A stretch of DNA of 64,000 nt, from the NCBI RefSeq assembly GCF_014700075.1, contig NZ_JACXBU010000009.1:62001-126000 (forward strand), in the 5' to 3' direction. The position numbers were made by a program, and so were the translations under genes. Source of the DNA: Pseudomonas sp. JM0905a. Lineage in GTDB: Bacteria; Pseudomonadota; Gammaproteobacteria; Pseudomonadales; Pseudomonadaceae. Positions 34,831 through 44,397 of the stretch are shown here, in pieces. The notes under the pieces were generated by a model, which saw nothing but the letters and a program-made list of their open reading frames with translations, did not search any database and was not told the DNA's origin. How positions within the stretch are numbered: the first letter of the stretch is position 1; each line of letters opens with the position of its first letter.

Positions 34831-36177
34831 GTGTTGTTGAGAACTTTCGGATATCTGCTCCTGGCCGGCTTCGCCTTGCAAGCCCAGGCCAAGGTCGACG
34901 CTACCCAGGCCGCCCGACTCGGGCAGGACCTCACCCCCCTGGGCGGCGAGCGTGCCGGCAATGCCGCCGGCACCATCCCGCCCTGGGATGGCGGCCTCGC
35001 CACCCCGCCTGCCGGCTACGAGCCGGGCATGCACCACCCCGATCCCTACGCCGGCGAAGCCCCGCGCTTCGTCATCGATGGCAAGAACCTCGGCCAGTAC
35101 GAGCGGTTGCTGACGCCGGGGCACAAGGCCCTGCTGCAGGAGCACCCGGAGTACAAGCTGTGGGTCTTCCCGACCCACCGCAGTGCTGCCGCACCGCAGC
35201 GCATCTACGATGCCACCCGCTTCAACGCCGAGAACGGTTCGCTGATCGCCGGCGGCAACGGTGTGGAAGGCGTCGCCGCCGGCGTGCCATTTCCGATCCC
35301 GGCCAACGGCCTGGAAGCTATCTGGAACCACATCCTGCGTTATCGCGGCGAGCAGATTCACTTCACCACCAACCAGGCGGCGGTCCTGGCCAATGGCAGC
35401 TACAACCTGTTGAAGCTGGAACGGGACATCTATTTCGTCTATGGCCGCGAGGGTATGACGCCGGGCAACCTGGAAAACACGCTGTTCTTCTACAAGTACC
35501 GCGTCGTTGCGCCGGCCAAGCTGTCCGGTTCGGCGCTGGTGGTGCAGGAAACCCTCGACCAGGTGCTATCGATCCGCAAGGCCTGGCGTTTCAATCGTGG
35601 CGAGCGTCGCGTTCGCCGCCTGCCGATGCTGGCCTACGACACCCTGCAGCCCGATACCAACGGCCTGGCCACCGCCGACGTGGTGGACTCCTACAACGGT
35701 GCACCGGACCGCTACGAGTGGCAGCTGCTGGGCAAGCAGGAAATGCTGGTGCCCTACAACAGCTATGCGGTGCACCAGGAGGGCATTCCCTACCAGCAGA
35801 TCCTCAAGAACAGCTACGTGAACCCCGACCTGCTGCGCTACGAGCAGCATCGTGTCTGGGTGGTGGAGGCGACCCTGCGCAAGGGCTTCACCCATCCCTA
35901 TGCCAAGCGTCGTTTCTACCTGGATGAGGACAGCTGGCAGATCCTGGCCGTTGATCTCTATGACAAGGACGGACGCCTGAGCGGCATGCAGGAAAGCCAT
36001 CCGATCAGCTACTACGACGTACCGATGTTCGGCAGTACGCTGGAAACCATCTACGATTTCGTGGGTGATCGTTACTTCGTCGACGGTCTCGACAACAACG
36101 AACCCATGTATGATTTCAACGCCCCGCTCAGCCCGAGGGACTTCACGCCCCAGGCGCTGCGACGCGAAGGCAACTGA
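34831..36177 (+). CDS. DUF1329 domain-containing exported protein
   Basis: A 448-residue exported protein of the DUF1329 family (LolA/LolB-like fold by family description). It starts at GTG 34831, after GGAGAAGG, with a signal peptide of about 21 residues ending AQA. Motifs include GNAAGTIPPWDGG near residue 50, FNRGERRVRRLPMLAYD and PNGLATADVVDSYNG-like text, and PYAKRRFYLDEDSW. Members often pair with a DUF1302 protein and an MMPL transporter gene, but neither is here; this is a stand-alone copy. A terminator follows at 36200. Confidence 0.88.
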   Translation: MLLRTFGYLLLAGFALQAQAKVDATQAARLGQDLTPLGGERAGNAAGTIPPWDGGLATPPAGYEPGMHHPDPYAGEAPRFVIDGKNLGQYERLLTPGHKALLQEHPEYKLWVFPTHRSAAAPQRIYDATRFNAENGSLIAGGNGVEGVAAGVPFPIPANGLEAIWNHILRYRGEQIHFTTNQAAVLANGSYNLLKLERDIYFVYGREGMTPGNLENTLFFYKYRVVAPAKLSGSALVVQETLDQVLSIRKAWRFNRGERRVRRLPMLAYDTLQPDTNGLATADVVDSYNGAPDRYEWQLLGKQEMLVPYNSYAVHQEGIPYQQILKNSYVNPDLLRYEQHRVWVVEATLRKGFTHPYAKRRFYLDEDSWQILAVDLYDKDGRLSGMQESHPISYYDVPMFGSTLETIYDFVGDRYFVDGLDNNEPMYDFNAPLSPRDFTPQALRREGN

Positions 36178-36199
36178 TTCCGGCCTGCCTGGCCATCCC

Positions 36200-36222
36200 A
36201 GCCGCCCCTCGGGGCGGCTTTT
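36200..36222 (+). terminator. Intrinsic terminator of the DUF1329 gene
   Basis: Perfect 9-bp stem AGCCGCCCC (36200-36208 with 36211-36219), a two-base TC loop and a run of five T. Confidence 0.9.
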
Positions 36223-36270
36223 TAATGGGCGTCTTCCAGGCGCAACAGCCCTGTGGGAGCGATTTCAATC

Positions 36271-36483
36271 GCGAATGAATTCGCTCACACAAGGGGTCGT
36301 TCGTAGAGTGGATGACGTTTTATTCATCCACCAGTGGGGCCCCGCCAAACGCCGATGGTGGAAATGAAGAGCGATTTCCACCCTACGGGGCCGCTGCGCG
36401 ACCCTTGGCGAATGAATTCGCCCCTACAGAGCGAGGCACGGACTCGACCGGTGTGTAGGGTGGATGTCGCCTTTCACATCCAC
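36271..36483. repeat. Cluster of interleaved REP-like intergenic repeats
   Basis: This gene-free interval (36181-36543) is mostly repeats. Two copies of GCGAATGAATTCGC lie at 36271-36284 and 36408-36421. Three units of a second kind begin with GTAG.GTGGATG or its complement and close with a matching CATCCAC or CCACCCTAC arm, at 36303-36331, 36354-36386 and 36455-36483. No ORF with coding features is present. Both kinds recur elsewhere in the window (48.8 kb, 56.9 kb). Confidence 0.7.
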
Positions 36484-36543
36484 TAGCGGAGTCTTTCCAG
36501 ACCCCGAGCGGCGAAGCGTGCTCGACCCATCCCTAAGGCGCCG

Positions 36544-36798
36544 CTAATTGATCAGCTCCGCACCGGTCAGGGTCGCCTCCGGCAATGTCGGCGGCGCGGG
36601 GCTGATCTGCATGTACTTGATGCTTTCCCGCGGGATCAGCAGCAGGTCGCCATCCACCTCGATGCTGAGGAAGGGCGATTCCAGTTGGCGGCGCAGGCCC
36701 CTGGCGATTTCCACTGGGTCCGCAGTCTGCTGGGGGAAGCGCAGGGCCAGACGCTGGCCGTCCTGGAAGTGCAGGTAGAGGTGCTTGATCGGCTTCAT
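36544..36798 (-). CDS. Small conserved hypothetical protein
   Basis: An 84-residue soluble protein: strand-rich N-terminus (KHLYLHFQDGQRLALRF), a helix (DPVEIARGLRRQLES), a second strand pair (FLSIEVDGDLLLIPRESIKYMQ) and a Pro-rich tail. I do not recognise a named family. It is the most distal gene of the reverse-strand run from metX and has an RBS (GAGAG) upstream. Size and regular structure argue for a real gene. Confidence 0.7.
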   Translation of the reverse strand: MKPIKHLYLHFQDGQRLALRFPQQTADPVEIARGLRRQLESPFLSIEVDGDLLLIPRESIKYMQISPAPPTLPEATLTGAELIN

Positions 36799-36840
36799 CG
36801 GCGTGCTCTCTTTCGTGGGCCGCCGGGGAAGCCGCCGGCC

Positions 36841-37164
36841 TCAGTTGCGATCGGCGATCACACCGATCACGAAGAAGACTAGTAGCAGGACAGGCGCCAG
36901 GGTGTAGTTGTTGAAGTAGCCCAGTCCTTTGGCCAGCCAGGGCGTCAGGTAGATCATCGCCAGGCCGTAGCCCACCGCGCAGAGCAGCACGAAGAGCAGG
37001 GTGCGGAAGAGGAAGTTGAGGCTGCCGATGCGCTGTTGTACCCAGGCATTCAGGGCGGGCCCGAACAGCACCAGGACGGTGGCCATGATGGCCAGGGCGA
37101 TGTCATGCAGGTGGCCGCGGCTCCAGCGCGACAGGGTAGCGATCAGGTCCAGTACGACGTCCAT
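36841..37164 (-). CDS. DUF3392-type small membrane protein
   Basis: A 107-residue inner-membrane protein with three hydrophobic helices at about residues 20-38, 50-72 and 85-104. The sequence WSRGHLHDIALAIMATVLVL near the start fits the DUF3392 family, whose function is unknown. It lies 60 bp downstream of hemW on the same strand and may be cotranscribed. Confidence 0.82.
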   Translation of the reverse strand: MDVVLDLIATLSRWSRGHLHDIALAIMATVLVLFGPALNAWVQQRIGSLNFLFRTLLFVLLCAVGYGLAMIYLTPWLAKGLGYFNNYTLAPVLLLVFFVIGVIADRN

Positions 37165-37224
37165 CCAGGGGGTCCTTGGCGAAGTGGTTCGGGGGCAGAC
37201 GATTCCAAATCCGTGGTGCGCCCG

Positions 37225-38403
37225 TCAAGGCAGGAAGTGCTGCAGCAGGTCGTTGAGGAACAGCTGGCCCTCGTGGGTGGCCACCAGCCGCTCGGGGTCC
37301 TTCAGCAGCAGGCCACGGGCCTCGGCTTCGGTGCGCGCCGCGGCCAGGTCGGCCAGCGGCATGCCGGTGCGCTGAGTGAACAACGCTGCGGGCACGCCGT
37401 CCGTGAGGCGCAGCACGTTCATGAGGAATTCGAAGGGCAGTTCGTCCTGGTCGAGGTGACGCTCGCCGGCCTGGAAGCGCTTGGCCGGGTCCAGGTAATC
37501 CTTCGGCAGACGGGTCTTCCAGCTGCGGATGATGCGGCCTTCCGGGCTGCTCAGCTTGGCGTGGGCGCCGGCGCCGATGCCGAGGAAGTCGCCGAAGGTC
37601 CAGTAGTTGAGGTTGTGCCGCGCGCACAGGCCGTCGCGGGCGTAGGCGGACACTTCGTACTGGGCGTAGCCTTGTTCGGCCAACAGGGCCTGGCCGGCTT
37701 CCTGGATGTCCCAGAGGATGTCGTCTTCGGGCAGTTCCGGCGGCTGGTTCCAGAACACCGTATTGGGCTCCATGGTCAGCTGGTACCAGGAGAGGTGCGT
37801 CGGCCCTTGGGCGATGGCGGTTTGCAGGTCTTCCAGGGCGTCTTCGAGGGACTGGTCCGGCAGGCCGTGCATCAAGTCCAGGTTGAAGTTGTCGAAGCCG
37901 GCCTTGCGCGCCATGTCGGCGGCTCGCACCGCTTCGTCTCCGTCGTGGATGCGCCCCAGGGCCTTGAGCTTGGCTTCCTGGAAGCTCTGCACACCGATGG
38001 ACAGGCGATTGATGCCGAGCTGGCGGTAGGCGGCGAACTTGGCCTGCTCGAAGGTGCCGGGGTTGGCTTCGAGAGTGATCTCGATATCGCGGGCGAAGGG
38101 TACCCGTTGCTCCACGCCATCCAGCAGTCGGCCGATGGCGTTGGCGCTGAACAGGCTGGGGGTGCCGCCGCCGAAGAAGATCGACGTCAGCTCGCGGCCG
38201 TGGACATGGCTGAGGTCCTGCTCGAGATCAGCCAGCAGCGCGTCGATATAGGCTTCTTCAGGCAGCTCCGAGCCGGCGGCGTGGGAATTGAAGTCGCAGT
38301 AGGGGCACTTGCGCACGCACCAGGGAATGTGGACGTAGAGCGCCAGGGGCGGGAGCTGGAAGCCTGCGGCCTCGCCCGCCAGGTGCGTGCCTGGGCCTTT
38401 CAT
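37225..38403 (-). CDS. hemW: Radical SAM heme chaperone HemW (HemN-like)
   Basis: A 392-residue radical SAM protein. The cluster cysteines C29, C33 and C36 lie in [13 protein letters not shown]. HemW-type features are ALYVHIPWC near the start, the FFGGGTPSL block and the C-terminal HemN_C domain. HemW transfers heme to respiratory enzymes and lacks the extra residues of true coproporphyrinogen dehydrogenase HemN, as its shorter N-terminus here shows. Its ATG overlaps the rdgB TGA (ATGA), so the start at 38403 is well supported. Confidence 0.93.
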   Translation of the reverse strand: MKGPGTHLAGEAAGFQLPPLALYVHIPWCVRKCPYCDFNSHAAGSELPEEAYIDALLADLEQDLSHVHGRELTSIFFGGGTPSLFSANAIGRLLDGVEQRVPFARDIEITLEANPGTFEQAKFAAYRQLGINRLSIGVQSFQEAKLKALGRIHDGDEAVRAADMARKAGFDNFNLDLMHGLPDQSLEDALEDLQTAIAQGPTHLSWYQLTMEPNTVFWNQPPELPEDDILWDIQEAGQALLAEQGYAQYEVSAYARDGLCARHNLNYWTFGDFLGIGAGAHAKLSSPEGRIIRSWKTRLPKDYLDPAKRFQAGERHLDQDELPFEFLMNVLRLTDGVPAALFTQRTGMPLADLAAARTEAEARGLLLKDPERLVATHEGQLFLNDLLQHFLP

Positions 38404-38993
38404 ATCCCCAGCCGCTGCTTGAGCAGGGCCATGGCGCGGGCGCGGTGGCTGAGCTGGTTCTTGTCGGTGGGGGAGAGCTCCGCAGCGGAGCTGTTGCATT
38501 CCTCGACCCAGAACAGCGGGTCGTAGCCGAAGCCGTGCTCGCCACGGGCTTCGAACAGGATGCGGCCGCGCCAGCTGCCTTCGCAGAGAATCGGCAGCGG
38601 ATCGTCGGCATGCCGCATCAGCGCCAGGCTGCAGATGAACTGCGCGCCACGCTCGGCCTCTGGAACGTCGCGCAGGACGTCCAGCAGCTTGGCATTGTTC
38701 GCCGCATCGCCCTTGCCGTCGGCGTAGCGCGCGGAATAGATGCCAGGGGCGCCGCCGAGGAAGTCCACCGCCAGGCCGGAGTCGTCGGCCAGTGCCGGCA
38801 GGCCGGACAGGCGAGCCGCGTTGCGGGCCTTGAGGATGGCGTTCTCGACGAAGGTCAGGCCGGTTTCTTCAGGCTCGATGTCGCTGAACTCGGCGATGGA
38901 GCGCACTTTCACGCTATCACCGAGCATGGCCTGGAGTTCCTTGAGTTTGCCGGCGTTGTGGCTGGCCAGCACCAGTTCTTTGAAGGGCATCAT
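38400..38993 (-). CDS. rdgB: dITP/XTP pyrophosphatase RdgB
   Basis: RdgB removes non-canonical purine nucleoside triphosphates (dITP, XTP). The 197-residue enzyme shows [12 protein letters not shown] at the start, [19 protein letters not shown], and the [23 protein letters not shown] substrate pocket in outline (ADDSGL...GAPGIYSAR). It overlaps hemW downstream and the DUF4426 gene upstream by four bases, which fits coupled translation in the met-rdgB-hemW operon. Confidence 0.97.
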   Translation of the reverse strand: MMPFKELVLASHNAGKLKELQAMLGDSVKVRSIAEFSDIEPEETGLTFVENAILKARNAARLSGLPALADDSGLAVDFLGGAPGIYSARYADGKGDAANNAKLLDVLRDVPEAERGAQFICSLALMRHADDPLPILCEGSWRGRILFEARGEHGFGYDPLFWVEECNSSAAELSPTDKNQLSHRARAMALLKQRLGI

Positions 38994-39409
38994 TCGTCCG
39001 GGAAGAATTCCTGGTCGAAGCTGAAGCTGTGGGGTGCTTCATCTCCGCGTTGCACATTGAGGGTGAAATTGAGCATTTCACGCTCGTTGAAGGGGAACTG
39101 CGCCAGGTAGTAGATGGCCTCGCCTTCGCTGATCTGCTTGAACTGCAGGGGAGTGACCTGGCCGAGCAGGTTCTTCACCTGGCCGCTGACCTGGGCGGTG
39201 CTGGCCTTGCCGGCCTTGAGCACGGCGACGTTGACCACGCCCTGCGTCTTGCTGCGGGTCAGGCCGACTGCGGCGGCGATGTCCGGCTGCAGGAAGCTGG
39301 AGTTGAACGCGTTGTAGTGCACGTCCAGGTCGCCGAAGGTCTGCTTGCGCTCGGCGGCTGCCGGCAGCGCCAGGCAAAGGGCGAAAAGGAACAGGGCTAG
39401 ACGACGCAT
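38990..39409 (-). CDS. DUF4426 exported protein
   Basis: A 139-residue exported protein with a clear signal peptide ([19 protein letters not shown], cleavage near residue 20). The mature part starts [17 protein letters not shown] and has beta-rich text such as [10 protein letters not shown], as in the DUF4426 family. Function unknown. It sits between metW and rdgB in the same operon, an arrangement conserved among pseudomonads as far as I recall. Confidence 0.87.
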   Translation of the reverse strand: MRRLALFLFALCLALPAAAERKQTFGDLDVHYNAFNSSFLQPDIAAAVGLTRSKTQGVVNVAVLKAGKASTAQVSGQVKNLLGQVTPLQFKQISEGEAIYYLAQFPFNEREMLNFTLNVQRGDEAPHSFSFDQEFFPDE

Positions 39410-39426
39410 GGTGTGCCTCCTTCTTT

Positions 39427-40047
39427 TCAGATCGCGATGCGGTGGTCCGCAAGACTCGGACCGCTGACGCGATAGATGCCGATCTCACCCAACAGATTAG
39501 GCCAAACCCGGCTAGGCAGGTTGTGCCGATGCTCGTGGTCCACCGCGAGGCGGTCGAGTACTTTCACCTGCATTTCGTGGCACAGCGCCTCGAAATCCTT
39601 GAAGGTGCAGAAGTGGATGTTCGGCGTGTTGTACCAGGTGTAGGGCAGGAACTCCGACACCGGCATGCGCCCGTAGCGCGCCAGGTACCAGCGGCAGCGC
39701 CAGTGGCCGAAGTTGGGGAAGGTGATGATGCATTCGCGACCGACCCGCAGCATTTCCTGGAGGATGCGATCGGGGTAGTGCACCGCCTGCAGTGCCTGGG
39801 TCATCACCACCACGTCGAAGCTGTTGCTGGCGAAGTTGCCCAGGCCCTTGTCCAGGTCCTGCTCGATCACGTTCACGCCACGGTCGATGCAGTGGGCGAT
39901 GTTCTCGGGGTCGATTTCCAGGCCATAACCGGTGACCTGCTTGTTGTCGCGCAGCCAGGCCAGCAGTTCGCCACGGCCGCAGCCAAGGTCGAGCACCCGG
40001 CTGCCGGCGGGAATCCAGTCCTGGATGATATCTAGGTCGGCACGCAT
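39427..40047 (-). CDS. metW: Methionine biosynthesis protein MetW
   Basis: MetW is a methyltransferase-like protein needed with MetX for homoserine acylation in Pseudomonas. The 206-residue protein has a SAM-type motif VLDLGCGRGELLAWL and VVMTQALQAVHYPD. Three bases separate it from metX; the pair is the classical metXW unit. Confidence 0.96.
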   Translation of the reverse strand: MRADLDIIQDWIPAGSRVLDLGCGRGELLAWLRDNKQVTGYGLEIDPENIAHCIDRGVNVIEQDLDKGLGNFASNSFDVVVMTQALQAVHYPDRILQEMLRVGRECIITFPNFGHWRCRWYLARYGRMPVSEFLPYTWYNTPNIHFCTFKDFEALCHEMQVKVLDRLAVDHEHRHNLPSRVWPNLLGEIGIYRVSGPSLADHRIAI

Positions 40048-40050
40048 GGG

Positions 40051-41190
40051 TTACACCGCAATCCTGTTCATGTAGCTGCTGAAGGCCTGGAGATAGCGCG
40101 GGATCGGCATGAGGAAGGCATCGTGGCCCTGGGGCGCATCGATCTCCAGGTAGCTGACGTTCTTGCGCGCAGCGGTCAGGGCGTCGACGATTTCCCGCGA
40201 GCGGGCCGGGGAGAAGCGCCAGTCGGTGGTGAAGGACATCACGCAGAAGTCCGCCTTGGCCACCGACAGGGTCCGGGCCAGGTCGCCGTCATGGGCGGCC
40301 GCCGGGTCGAAGTAGTCCAGCGCCTTGGTCATCAGCAGGTAGGTGTTGGCGTCGAAGCGCCCGGAGAACTCCTCGCCCTGGTAGCGCAGGTAGCTTTCCA
40401 CCTGGAATTCCACGCTGTGGAAGTCGTAGTTGAGCTTCTCGCTCTTCAGCCCGCGACCGAATTTCTCACCCATGGCGTCGTCCGACAGGTAGGTGATGTG
40501 GCCCACCATGCGCGCCAGCATCAGGCCGCGTTTGGGGATCACGCCCTGGTCCTGGAAATGGCCGCCGTGGAAGTCCGGGTCGGTGAGGATGGCCTGGCGG
40601 GCCACCTCGTTGAAGGCGATGTTCTGCGCCGAGAGCTTGGGTGCCGAGGCGATGGCCAGACAGTGACGCACACGGTCGGGGTAGCTGATGGTCCATTGCA
40701 TGGCCTGCATGCCGCCGAGGCTGCCTCCGATCACGGCGGCCCATTGCTGGATGCCGAGGACGTCCGCCAGGCGCGCCTGGCTGTTGACCCAGTCTTCCAC
40801 CGTCATCACCGGGAAGTCGGCACCGAACGGCGTGCCGGTGGCCGGGTTGATGCTGGAGGGGCCGGTCGAGCCGTTGCAGCCACCGAGGTTGTTCAGGCTG
40901 ACGACGAAGAACTTCAGGGTGTCGATGGGCTTGCCCGGGCCGATGCAGCTGTCCCACCAGCCCGGCTTGCGATCGTCCATGCTGTGGTAGCCGGCGGCGT
41001 GGTGGTGGCCGGACAGCGCATGGCAGATCAGCACCGCGTTGCTGCGGTCTGCATTCAGTTCGCCGTAGGTTTCATAGACCAGCTCGTAGTCGGTCAGGCT
41101 GCGGCCACAGGCCAGTGCCAGCGGCTCGCTGAAGCGCTGCACCCGGGGGCTGACCAGGCCGACGGAATCTGCGGGAATGGCGGTGGGCAT
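40051..41190 (-). CDS. metX: Homoserine O-acyltransferase MetX
   Basis: MetX acylates homoserine at the entry of methionine synthesis; pseudomonad enzymes mostly use succinyl-CoA. The 379-residue alpha/beta-hydrolase carries the nucleophile elbow [12 protein letters not shown], an N-terminal [23 protein letters not shown] region (in outline) and the C-terminal His in PQGHDAFL. It heads the run metX-metW-DUF4426-rdgB-hemW. A hairpin at 41235-41265 separates it from the dynamin-like gene. Confidence 0.96.
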   Translation of the reverse strand: MPTAIPADSVGLVSPRVQRFSEPLALACGRSLTDYELVYETYGELNADRSNAVLICHALSGHHHAAGYHSMDDRKPGWWDSCIGPGKPIDTLKFFVVSLNNLGGCNGSTGPSSINPATGTPFGADFPVMTVEDWVNSQARLADVLGIQQWAAVIGGSLGGMQAMQWTISYPDRVRHCLAIASAPKLSAQNIAFNEVARQAILTDPDFHGGHFQDQGVIPKRGLMLARMVGHITYLSDDAMGEKFGRGLKSEKLNYDFHSVEFQVESYLRYQGEEFSGRFDANTYLLMTKALDYFDPAAAHDGDLARTLSVAKADFCVMSFTTDWRFSPARSREIVDALTAARKNVSYLEIDAPQGHDAFLMPIPRYLQAFSSYMNRIAV

Positions 41191-41234
41191 CGCGACCCTG
41201 CTCTCAATCTGGGAAGGGCGCCAGTCTAAAGAGC

Positions 41235-41265
41235 GCCGCCCCCAGCGGCAAGCGCGGGGGGCGGC
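41235..41265 (-). terminator. GC-rich hairpin downstream of the dynamin-like gene
   Basis: Nine-bp stem GCCGCCCCC (41235-41243) with GGGGGCGGC (41257-41265) and a 13-nt loop, in the gap between the dynamin-like gene and metX. The U-tract is poor (CTCTTT). Confidence 0.5.
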
Positions 41266-41309
41266 GGCTAAGACGTTGAATAATCAGGTGCTGCGGGCGT
41301 TCAGGGGAA

Positions 41310-43289
41310 CTAGCCACCACGCTGCTTGCGCGATGCCACCGGCAGGTTGACGACCTTGTTCATGCGCTGCATCGGCGAGGGGCGGCGGAAGGTCCGCAGC
41401 ATCTCGTTGGCTTCGGCGATCTGTTGCTCCAGTTCCTCGGTGTAGCGCTGCAACTGTTGACCGCGCTGGCGGGTGAGCTGGGTTTCCTGGGCCAGGGCCT
41501 TCAGCCGCAGCATGTGGGTCTCCAACAGCTGCTTATGCTCCAGGGTGTGCTGCATCAGCGGCATCAGGGCATCGCCAGCCCATTGCGCGACTTCCAGGCG
41601 CAGGCGCTGGTGCATGCCGATGACTTCCTGCACCAGGGTGTCGAAGAATCGCTTGCCGAGCTGGCGCTGTTCGGTCAGCAGGGTCCTGGGATGCAGGCGG
41701 AACTGGTCGGCCTTGGCGCGCAGCTGGCGGAGCTCGCGGAGATAGCGCTGCACATTGAACTGCGGCGCATCGACCCCATTCAGCGGGTTCTCCTCGTTGT
41801 GCCGACGGTAGATGGCCGCGACCATCTTGTTGGCCATCTCGGCCTCGTGTTCCAGGCTGTGCAGGTCGTGCTGCACCGAATGGAAGAAATGCACGATGCC
41901 CTGGTTGATGCCTACCGTGGTCCAGCTGGCAGTGAGTTCGCGGCGCAGGCGTGCCAGGTGTTCGTCCAGGCGCTCGGTGCGCGCGGCATTGCGCAGGACG
42001 TCGCCCTGGCGCTTGAGCAGGCGCTGGTTGGTTTTCAGGCCGAGCAGGCGGCGATGGTGCTGGGCGTGGTCTTCCTTGGTCCGCGCGGTCAGCTCGAAGA
42101 GCATCTGGCCGTTGTCCTGCTGGTGGCTGTCGAGCATCGACTGCTGCTCGCGGACCTTGTCCAGGCGCAGGTTGAGCACGTGCAGGCTGTTCTGCAGCAG
42201 CGTCATCATCTGATGCGCCACGTGGTCTTCGATCAGGCGTTCCTTCTGCGTGACGATGCGCTCGCAGAGCAATTCTTCCAGCGCACCGATCTGGCTGCGG
42301 GCGAGCAGTTCGCCGTCCCTGCGCACCTTGGCCAGGAGCGCCTGCTTGGCCGAAAGCGGCAGCACTTCGTCACGGCGGATGCCGAGCTGGCGGGCGGTGG
42401 TTTCCTGGATGCGGCGAATGGTGTTCTGCACGAAATTCTCGCCGGCCAGGTCATCCCACAGCACGTCTACCTTGTTCAACACGGCGAACAGGTGGGCCTG
42501 GGCGTCTTCGTCGAGCTGGCGGATGTGCTGCTGCCAGACGCTCATATCGCTGGCGGTGACGCCGGTATCGGCCGAGAGCAGGAAGATGATGGCCTGGGCG
42601 GCCGGCAGCATCGACAGGGTGAGCTCGGGCTCGCTGCCGAGGGCGTTCAGGCCGGGGGTGTCGAGGATGCGCAGCCCCTGGCGCAGCAGCGGGTGGTCGA
42701 AGTTGACCATGGCATGGCGCCAGGCCGGCACCAGGACCTCGCCGGGACGGCCTGTGGAGTCGAGCATGTCCGGGTGGAAACCGAGCTGGATGGCCTGCTC
42801 CACTGGCATTGGCTTGGTCCGCGCCACCTGGGTGAAGGCCTGGATCATGTTGTCCGGGTCGCTCGGGTCCAGCGGGATGTTCACCCAGTGCCGCGGCGCG
42901 CGCTTGAACTGGGCCACGCTGGCTTCGGCCATGCGCGACTCGATGGGCAGCAAGCGGATGTAGGAACGCTCGGAGCGTGGGTCGTAGAACAGTTCGGTGG
43001 GGCACATGGTGGTGCGCCCGGCCTGGGACGGCAGCATGCGCTGGCCGAACTCGGAGAAGAACAGGCAGTTGATCAGCTCGGTCTTGCCGCGGGAGAACTC
43101 GCCGACGAAGGCCAGGGTGATGTGATCGGTGCGGAGCAGACGCTGGGCCCGTTCCAGCTTGGCGGAGAGCGCATCGGAGTTGAGCCGGTTGTGTTCCAGC
43201 CAGCTTCTATAGCGGGTGATCTCCCGCAGTAGCTCGCGCTTCCAGGCTACGTAGGCGTCGACTTGCTGACTGAGACGCTCCATGCTCAT
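41310..43289 (-). CDS. Bacterial dynamin-like GTPase family protein
   Basis: A 659-residue large GTPase. G1 is GEFSRGKTE (G63 to T70), G2 is in GRTTMCPT (about 91-98), G3 is DTPGLNAL (from D210) and G4 is NKVD (272-275). The rest is long alpha-helical, with coiled-coil-like text in the last 150 residues and no obvious transmembrane helix or paddle. Bacterial dynamins remodel or protect membranes; the family also includes single-gene members of unknown role such as this one. It is monocistronic with its own strong promoter (43437-43464). ATG 43289 is favoured by AGGAGAG; an ATG two codons later is possible. Confidence 0.88.
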   Translation of the reverse strand: MSMERLSQQVDAYVAWKRELLREITRYRSWLEHNRLNSDALSAKLERAQRLLRTDHITLAFVGEFSRGKTELINCLFFSEFGQRMLPSQAGRTTMCPTELFYDPRSERSYIRLLPIESRMAEASVAQFKRAPRHWVNIPLDPSDPDNMIQAFTQVARTKPMPVEQAIQLGFHPDMLDSTGRPGEVLVPAWRHAMVNFDHPLLRQGLRILDTPGLNALGSEPELTLSMLPAAQAIIFLLSADTGVTASDMSVWQQHIRQLDEDAQAHLFAVLNKVDVLWDDLAGENFVQNTIRRIQETTARQLGIRRDEVLPLSAKQALLAKVRRDGELLARSQIGALEELLCERIVTQKERLIEDHVAHQMMTLLQNSLHVLNLRLDKVREQQSMLDSHQQDNGQMLFELTARTKEDHAQHHRRLLGLKTNQRLLKRQGDVLRNAARTERLDEHLARLRRELTASWTTVGINQGIVHFFHSVQHDLHSLEHEAEMANKMVAAIYRRHNEENPLNGVDAPQFNVQRYLRELRQLRAKADQFRLHPRTLLTEQRQLGKRFFDTLVQEVIGMHQRLRLEVAQWAGDALMPLMQHTLEHKQLLETHMLRLKALAQETQLTRQRGQQLQRYTEELEQQIAEANEMLRTFRRPSPMQRMNKVVNLPVASRKQRGG

Positions 43290-43436
43290 TCAGGCTCTCC
43301 TCGGGATCACGCTTCCTGCGTACGGGGAACAGACGATTTGCGAATCGAAATGCCGACGCGGGCAGTCACACCACGACATCCGGAAGCTTGCTCCGGGGCG
43401 GGGATAAGGCAGAGTGCCAGCCAGTCATTGCTGGGC

Positions 43437-43464
43437 ATTATGCGCCTTGAGGGATGGGCGTCAA
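43437..43464 (-). promoter_or_regulatory. Candidate sigma-70 promoter of the dynamin-like gene
   Basis: On the reverse strand TTGACG (43464-43459), a 16-bp spacer and CATAAT (43442-43437) lie about 150 bp before the start codon. The boxes are near consensus. The remaining leader (43290-43436) shows no clear structure. Confidence 0.55.
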
Positions 43465-43497
43465 TTGGCCGGCTTGCCACGCCCGCCTTAAGGTCGG

Positions 43498-43794
43498 TCA
43501 GGACTGCCGAGCGGTCAGCCCCGGCAGGTCGGGGAGCGTGCGCGGGCGCTGGATGCGCACCCGCTTCTGGCGGTTCAGTTCGCCGCTTTCCAGGCTCACC
43601 TGGCTCTTGGCGACCCCGAAGGCCTTCGCCAGGAAGGCCATAAGGTGGGCATTCGCCTTGCCTTCCACCGGCGGTGCGGTGAGGCGGATCTTCAGCCTTT
43701 CGCCGTGCAGCCCGGCGAACTCGTCACGGCTCGCCTTGGGCTGCAGATGGCAGTCGAGGATCAGGTCCTCGCCTGCCCAGCGGTACCAGCTCAT
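43498..43794 (-). CDS. DUF167 (YggU-type) protein
   Basis: A 98-residue protein of the YggU/DUF167 family: MSWYRWAGEDLILDCHLQPKAS, then EFAGLHGERLKIRLTAPPVEGKANAHLMAFLAK in outline, the conserved APPVEGKAN block being diagnostic. Function unknown. The start codon touches the yggT stop (shared base), so it is coupled to the proC-yggT operon. Confidence 0.92.
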   Translation of the reverse strand: MSWYRWAGEDLILDCHLQPKASRDEFAGLHGERLKIRLTAPPVEGKANAHLMAFLAKAFGVAKSQVSLESGELNRQKRVRIQRPRTLPDLPGLTARQS

Positions 43795-44387
43795 CAGAGG
43801 AACGGGCTGAGGATCTGCGGCATGCCAGTCATGGCGGCCAGGTTGCCGATCACCAGCATATCCAGCAGTTTCAGTGCAATGAAGGCGAAGATCGGCGAAA
43901 TATCCAGGCCGCCAAGGTTCGGCAGCAGCTTGCGGAACGGCATCAGCAGCGGCTCGCAGATCTGGTTCACCAGCTGGGCGCCGGGGTTGTAGCTGCCCGG
44001 GGCGACCCAGGAGAGGATCACGCTGATGATCAGGGCGAAGAAGAACACCTTCAGGAACAGCGAGGTGACGCCGATGATCGACCAGATCAGCAGTTGCAGC
44101 AGATAGCCGCCGACGCCGTAGCCCATCAGGGTCAGGGTGACGATCATCAGCAGCAGCTGGACGAGGATCGCCAGGACCAGGGAAGCGAGGTCCAGGCCAC
44201 CGAAGCCGGGAATGATCTTGCGCAGCGGGTTGAGCAGCGGCTTGGTGGCGCGCACCACGAACTGGCTCAGCGGGTTGTAGAAGTCGGCGCGCACCAGTTG
44301 CAGGATGAAGCGCAGCAGGACGATCAGCAGGTAGAGGCTGCCGAGGGTCTGGATCACATAGATGGCTGCGGTGTTGAGTCCGGTCAT
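43794..44387 (-). CDS. YggT family membrane protein
   Basis: A 197-residue inner-membrane protein made of two YggT repeats, each with a hydrophobic helix pair and an LNPLRKIIPGFGGLDLA or LMPFRKLLPNLGGLDIS loop (about residues 50-70 and 150-170). The family is linked to osmotic or K+ tolerance and to membrane organisation beside division genes, but its mechanism is not settled. It lies 10 bp after proC. Confidence 0.93.
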   Translation of the reverse strand: MTGLNTAAIYVIQTLGSLYLLIVLLRFILQLVRADFYNPLSQFVVRATKPLLNPLRKIIPGFGGLDLASLVLAILVQLLLMIVTLTLMGYGVGGYLLQLLIWSIIGVTSLFLKVFFFALIISVILSWVAPGSYNPGAQLVNQICEPLLMPFRKLLPNLGGLDISPIFAFIALKLLDMLVIGNLAAMTGMPQILSPFL

Positions 44388-44397
44388 CGAAAGCTCC

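Noticed and set aside
41191-41309. SAM-type riboswitch upstream of metX
   Set aside because: Only a GC-rich terminator-like hairpin is present; no SAM-II or SAH aptamer motif could be seen.
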